Source of the DNA: an uncultured Collinsella sp.
GTDB taxonomy: Bacteria > Actinomycetota > Coriobacteriia > Coriobacteriales > Coriobacteriaceae
Direction: 5' to 3'
Assembly: GCA_958437495.1 (NCBI GenBank)
Contig: CAUBOH010000038.1
Span: forward strand, 1-7,612
Length of the DNA stretch: 7,612 nucleotides
Shown: positions 6,507 to 7,612 of the stretch, piece after piece
How the letters are laid out: each line of letters begins with the position of its first letter
Numbering within the stretch: the first letter of the stretch is position 1
Translations under genes and position numbers: made by a program
Notes under the pieces: model-generated
Told to the model about the DNA's origin: nothing
Database searches by the model: none
Seen by the model: the letters and a program-made list of their open reading frames with translations, nothing else

Positions 6507-6557
6507 AGAACGTATTTTGAAACAATTCTATGCAAATTAGTTTCGCAGCGAACCGTT

Positions 6558-7598
6558 CTAGGCCGTTTTTGCTCCCGTCAGGTTAAGAAAAGCGGCCAGA
6601 TGCGTGTACATCACGCACCGCGTAGCCTTGGCGCTGGCAATCGGACCAAACAAAAGACCGAGTCCGCGGTGGTTATCCTTAAGTGCCGCAACCATCTGAC
6701 GGGTTCGAGGCGCGTCGAGCATATCACGCATGCGGGCAGAACGCTCAATTGACGACACCCCATGCGGGCTCAAGCACAAATTCTCGATGCAGGCGACCAG
6801 ACCGACGAAGTAGAATTTCTGGCTTGCCGTCCTCAGCTGGTTAACGTTATCGGTATCCGAAAGCGATTCAGCAAGCTCATCGAGCGCCCGAATGTCATTG
6901 GAAAGCCCGGTGAACATGGCGGGATCAAAGGCATCCGTAAGTTTTGGCGCCATCGCGTGGAAGCAGGCATTACCGCAGCCATACACCCACTGAGCCTGTG
7001 AAAGCGCACGAGCCATAAACCCAACGGCGCGGAACGCCTTTTCTTGCAAAAGGCACGTCTCAAACAGCGAGCGGCTATACATCACACCGGATGCCTGAGC
7101 AATTAGGCCGCTGGAAACCACCAGGGGCAGCCCGGTAGCCATCGAAGATTTATCCCCGATAGCAATGGGAGCAGCGTCCAAAACAGACGAATGACGCTCG
7201 CGATGAGCATCGTAGCGGTCGAGCGACACCGTTGGTATCACCATATCTGCCGCGGTATCGCACGCGACATCATTCATCTTGGAAAGAGACTGCGGAGCAA
7301 ACCACTCGTCGGCATGCATCACAACGATTTGCGACCCGCGCGAAGCGGTAAAGCCGGCGTTGAGGCACGCGCCACGCGTGCCATCCTCGACGTCAATCAA
7401 ATCGATGTGAATATCCCGGTCTGCGGCAACTTCGAGTGAATGGCGCACGCCCGGCGCAACGTCGCGACAAACCACGACAATTTGCAGGTCATAGAGGTCT
7501 TGGTTCTGGACACTCTCGAGCGCACGCATCGCATAGCTGGGCGAACCCTCAACAATAAGGATCACCGAAAGTCGCGGATGCGAACCACGTCGAACCAA
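6558..7598 (-). CDS. Family 2-like glycosyltransferase, start uncertain
   Basis: Predicted cytoplasmic GT-A fold enzyme, 346 residues as placed. The N-terminus has the typical pattern RLSVILIVEGSPSYAMRALESVQNQ (residues 9-33), then GACLNAGFTASRG (76-88), comparable with the ARNxGxxxAxG nucleotide-sugar segment of GT2 enzymes, then VVMHADEWFAP (92-102) where the metal-binding Asp-x-Asp is expected. The first Asp is His95 here (H-A-D-E), and the later Glu-Asp catalytic pair usual in this family is not evident near 185-200. The C-terminal part (about 215-346) has no motif I recognise and no membrane helix is clear. Donor and acceptor are unknown. The start shown is a TTG at 7596-7598 with AGAGGA eight bases before it; the frame is open to the window edge, so the gene could begin outside. 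It ends 132 bases before argR, with no strong terminator between. Confidence 0.7.
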   Translation of the reverse strand: MVRRGSHPRLSVILIVEGSPSYAMRALESVQNQDLYDLQIVVVCRDVAPGVRHSLEVAADRDIHIDLIDVEDGTRGACLNAGFTASRGSQIVVMHADEWFAPQSLSKMNDVACDTAADMVIPTVSLDRYDAHRERHSSVLDAAPIAIGDKSSMATGLPLVVSSGLIAQASGVMYSRSLFETCLLQEKAFRAVGFMARALSQAQWVYGCGNACFHAMAPKLTDAFDPAMFTGLSNDIRALDELAESLSDTDNVNQLRTASQKFYFVGLVACIENLCLSPHGVSSIERSARMRDMLDAPRTRQMVAALKDNHRGLGLLFGPIASAKATRCVMYTHLAAFLNLTGAKTA

Positions 7599-7612
7599 GT
7601 TTTCCGTCCTCT

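Noticed and set aside
6541..6553. Inverted repeat TTCGC-A-GCGAA after the glycosyltransferase stop, considered as a terminator
   Set aside because: The arms are too short for a stable stem with a realistic loop and no T-run follows on the minus strand.

Overview
The window looks like core chromosome of a moderately high-GC actinobacterium. Gene dense, GC-rich and with strong Shine-Dalgarno sites, it most resembles the Coriobacteriia, Collinsella in particular; that placement is an impression from protein style and composition, not a search result. There are no mobile elements, CRISPR arrays, tRNA or rRNA genes, and I see no sign of recent transfer. I see no undescribed multi-gene system. The unusual points are local details of otherwise ordinary genes.

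Layout from left to right: a short non-coding stretch with a degenerate tandem repeat (1-105); a rho-independent terminator for the leftward gene tyrS (tyrosyl-tRNA synthetase, 169-1380); a 96-base leader with a possible extended -10 promoter and a hairpin; a leftward U32-family protein (1477-3456), probably an RNA-hydroxylation enzyme of the RlhA/TrhP type rather than a protease; a divergent intergenic region (3457-3622); a rightward bifunctional class A penicillin-binding protein (3623-5803) with a low-complexity C-terminal tail; a strong terminator with an alternative hairpin partner (5824-5880); a probable leftward terminator (5905-5938); leftward argR (5988-6425) preceded by a near-perfect palindrome in an AT-rich region; and a leftward family 2-like glycosyltransferase (6558-7598) whose true start may lie beyond the right edge.

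Functional relations are loose. The U32 protein and TyrRS both serve translation (RNA modification and tRNA charging), lie on the same strand 96 bases apart, and could be partly co-transcribed. The penicillin-binding protein builds peptidoglycan at the membrane and appears to be a single-gene unit, with divergent expression at its left and a terminator at its right. ArgR is a DNA-binding arginine sensor; no arginine metabolism genes are present, so its targets lie elsewhere apart from probable autoregulation. The glycosyltransferase may act on a surface glycan, but its metal-binding motif is altered. Start codons of the U32 gene and argR are placed downstream of the longest possible frames because good ribosome binding sites precede the internal ATGs. 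Long open frames antisense to the U32 and penicillin-binding protein genes are composition shadows.
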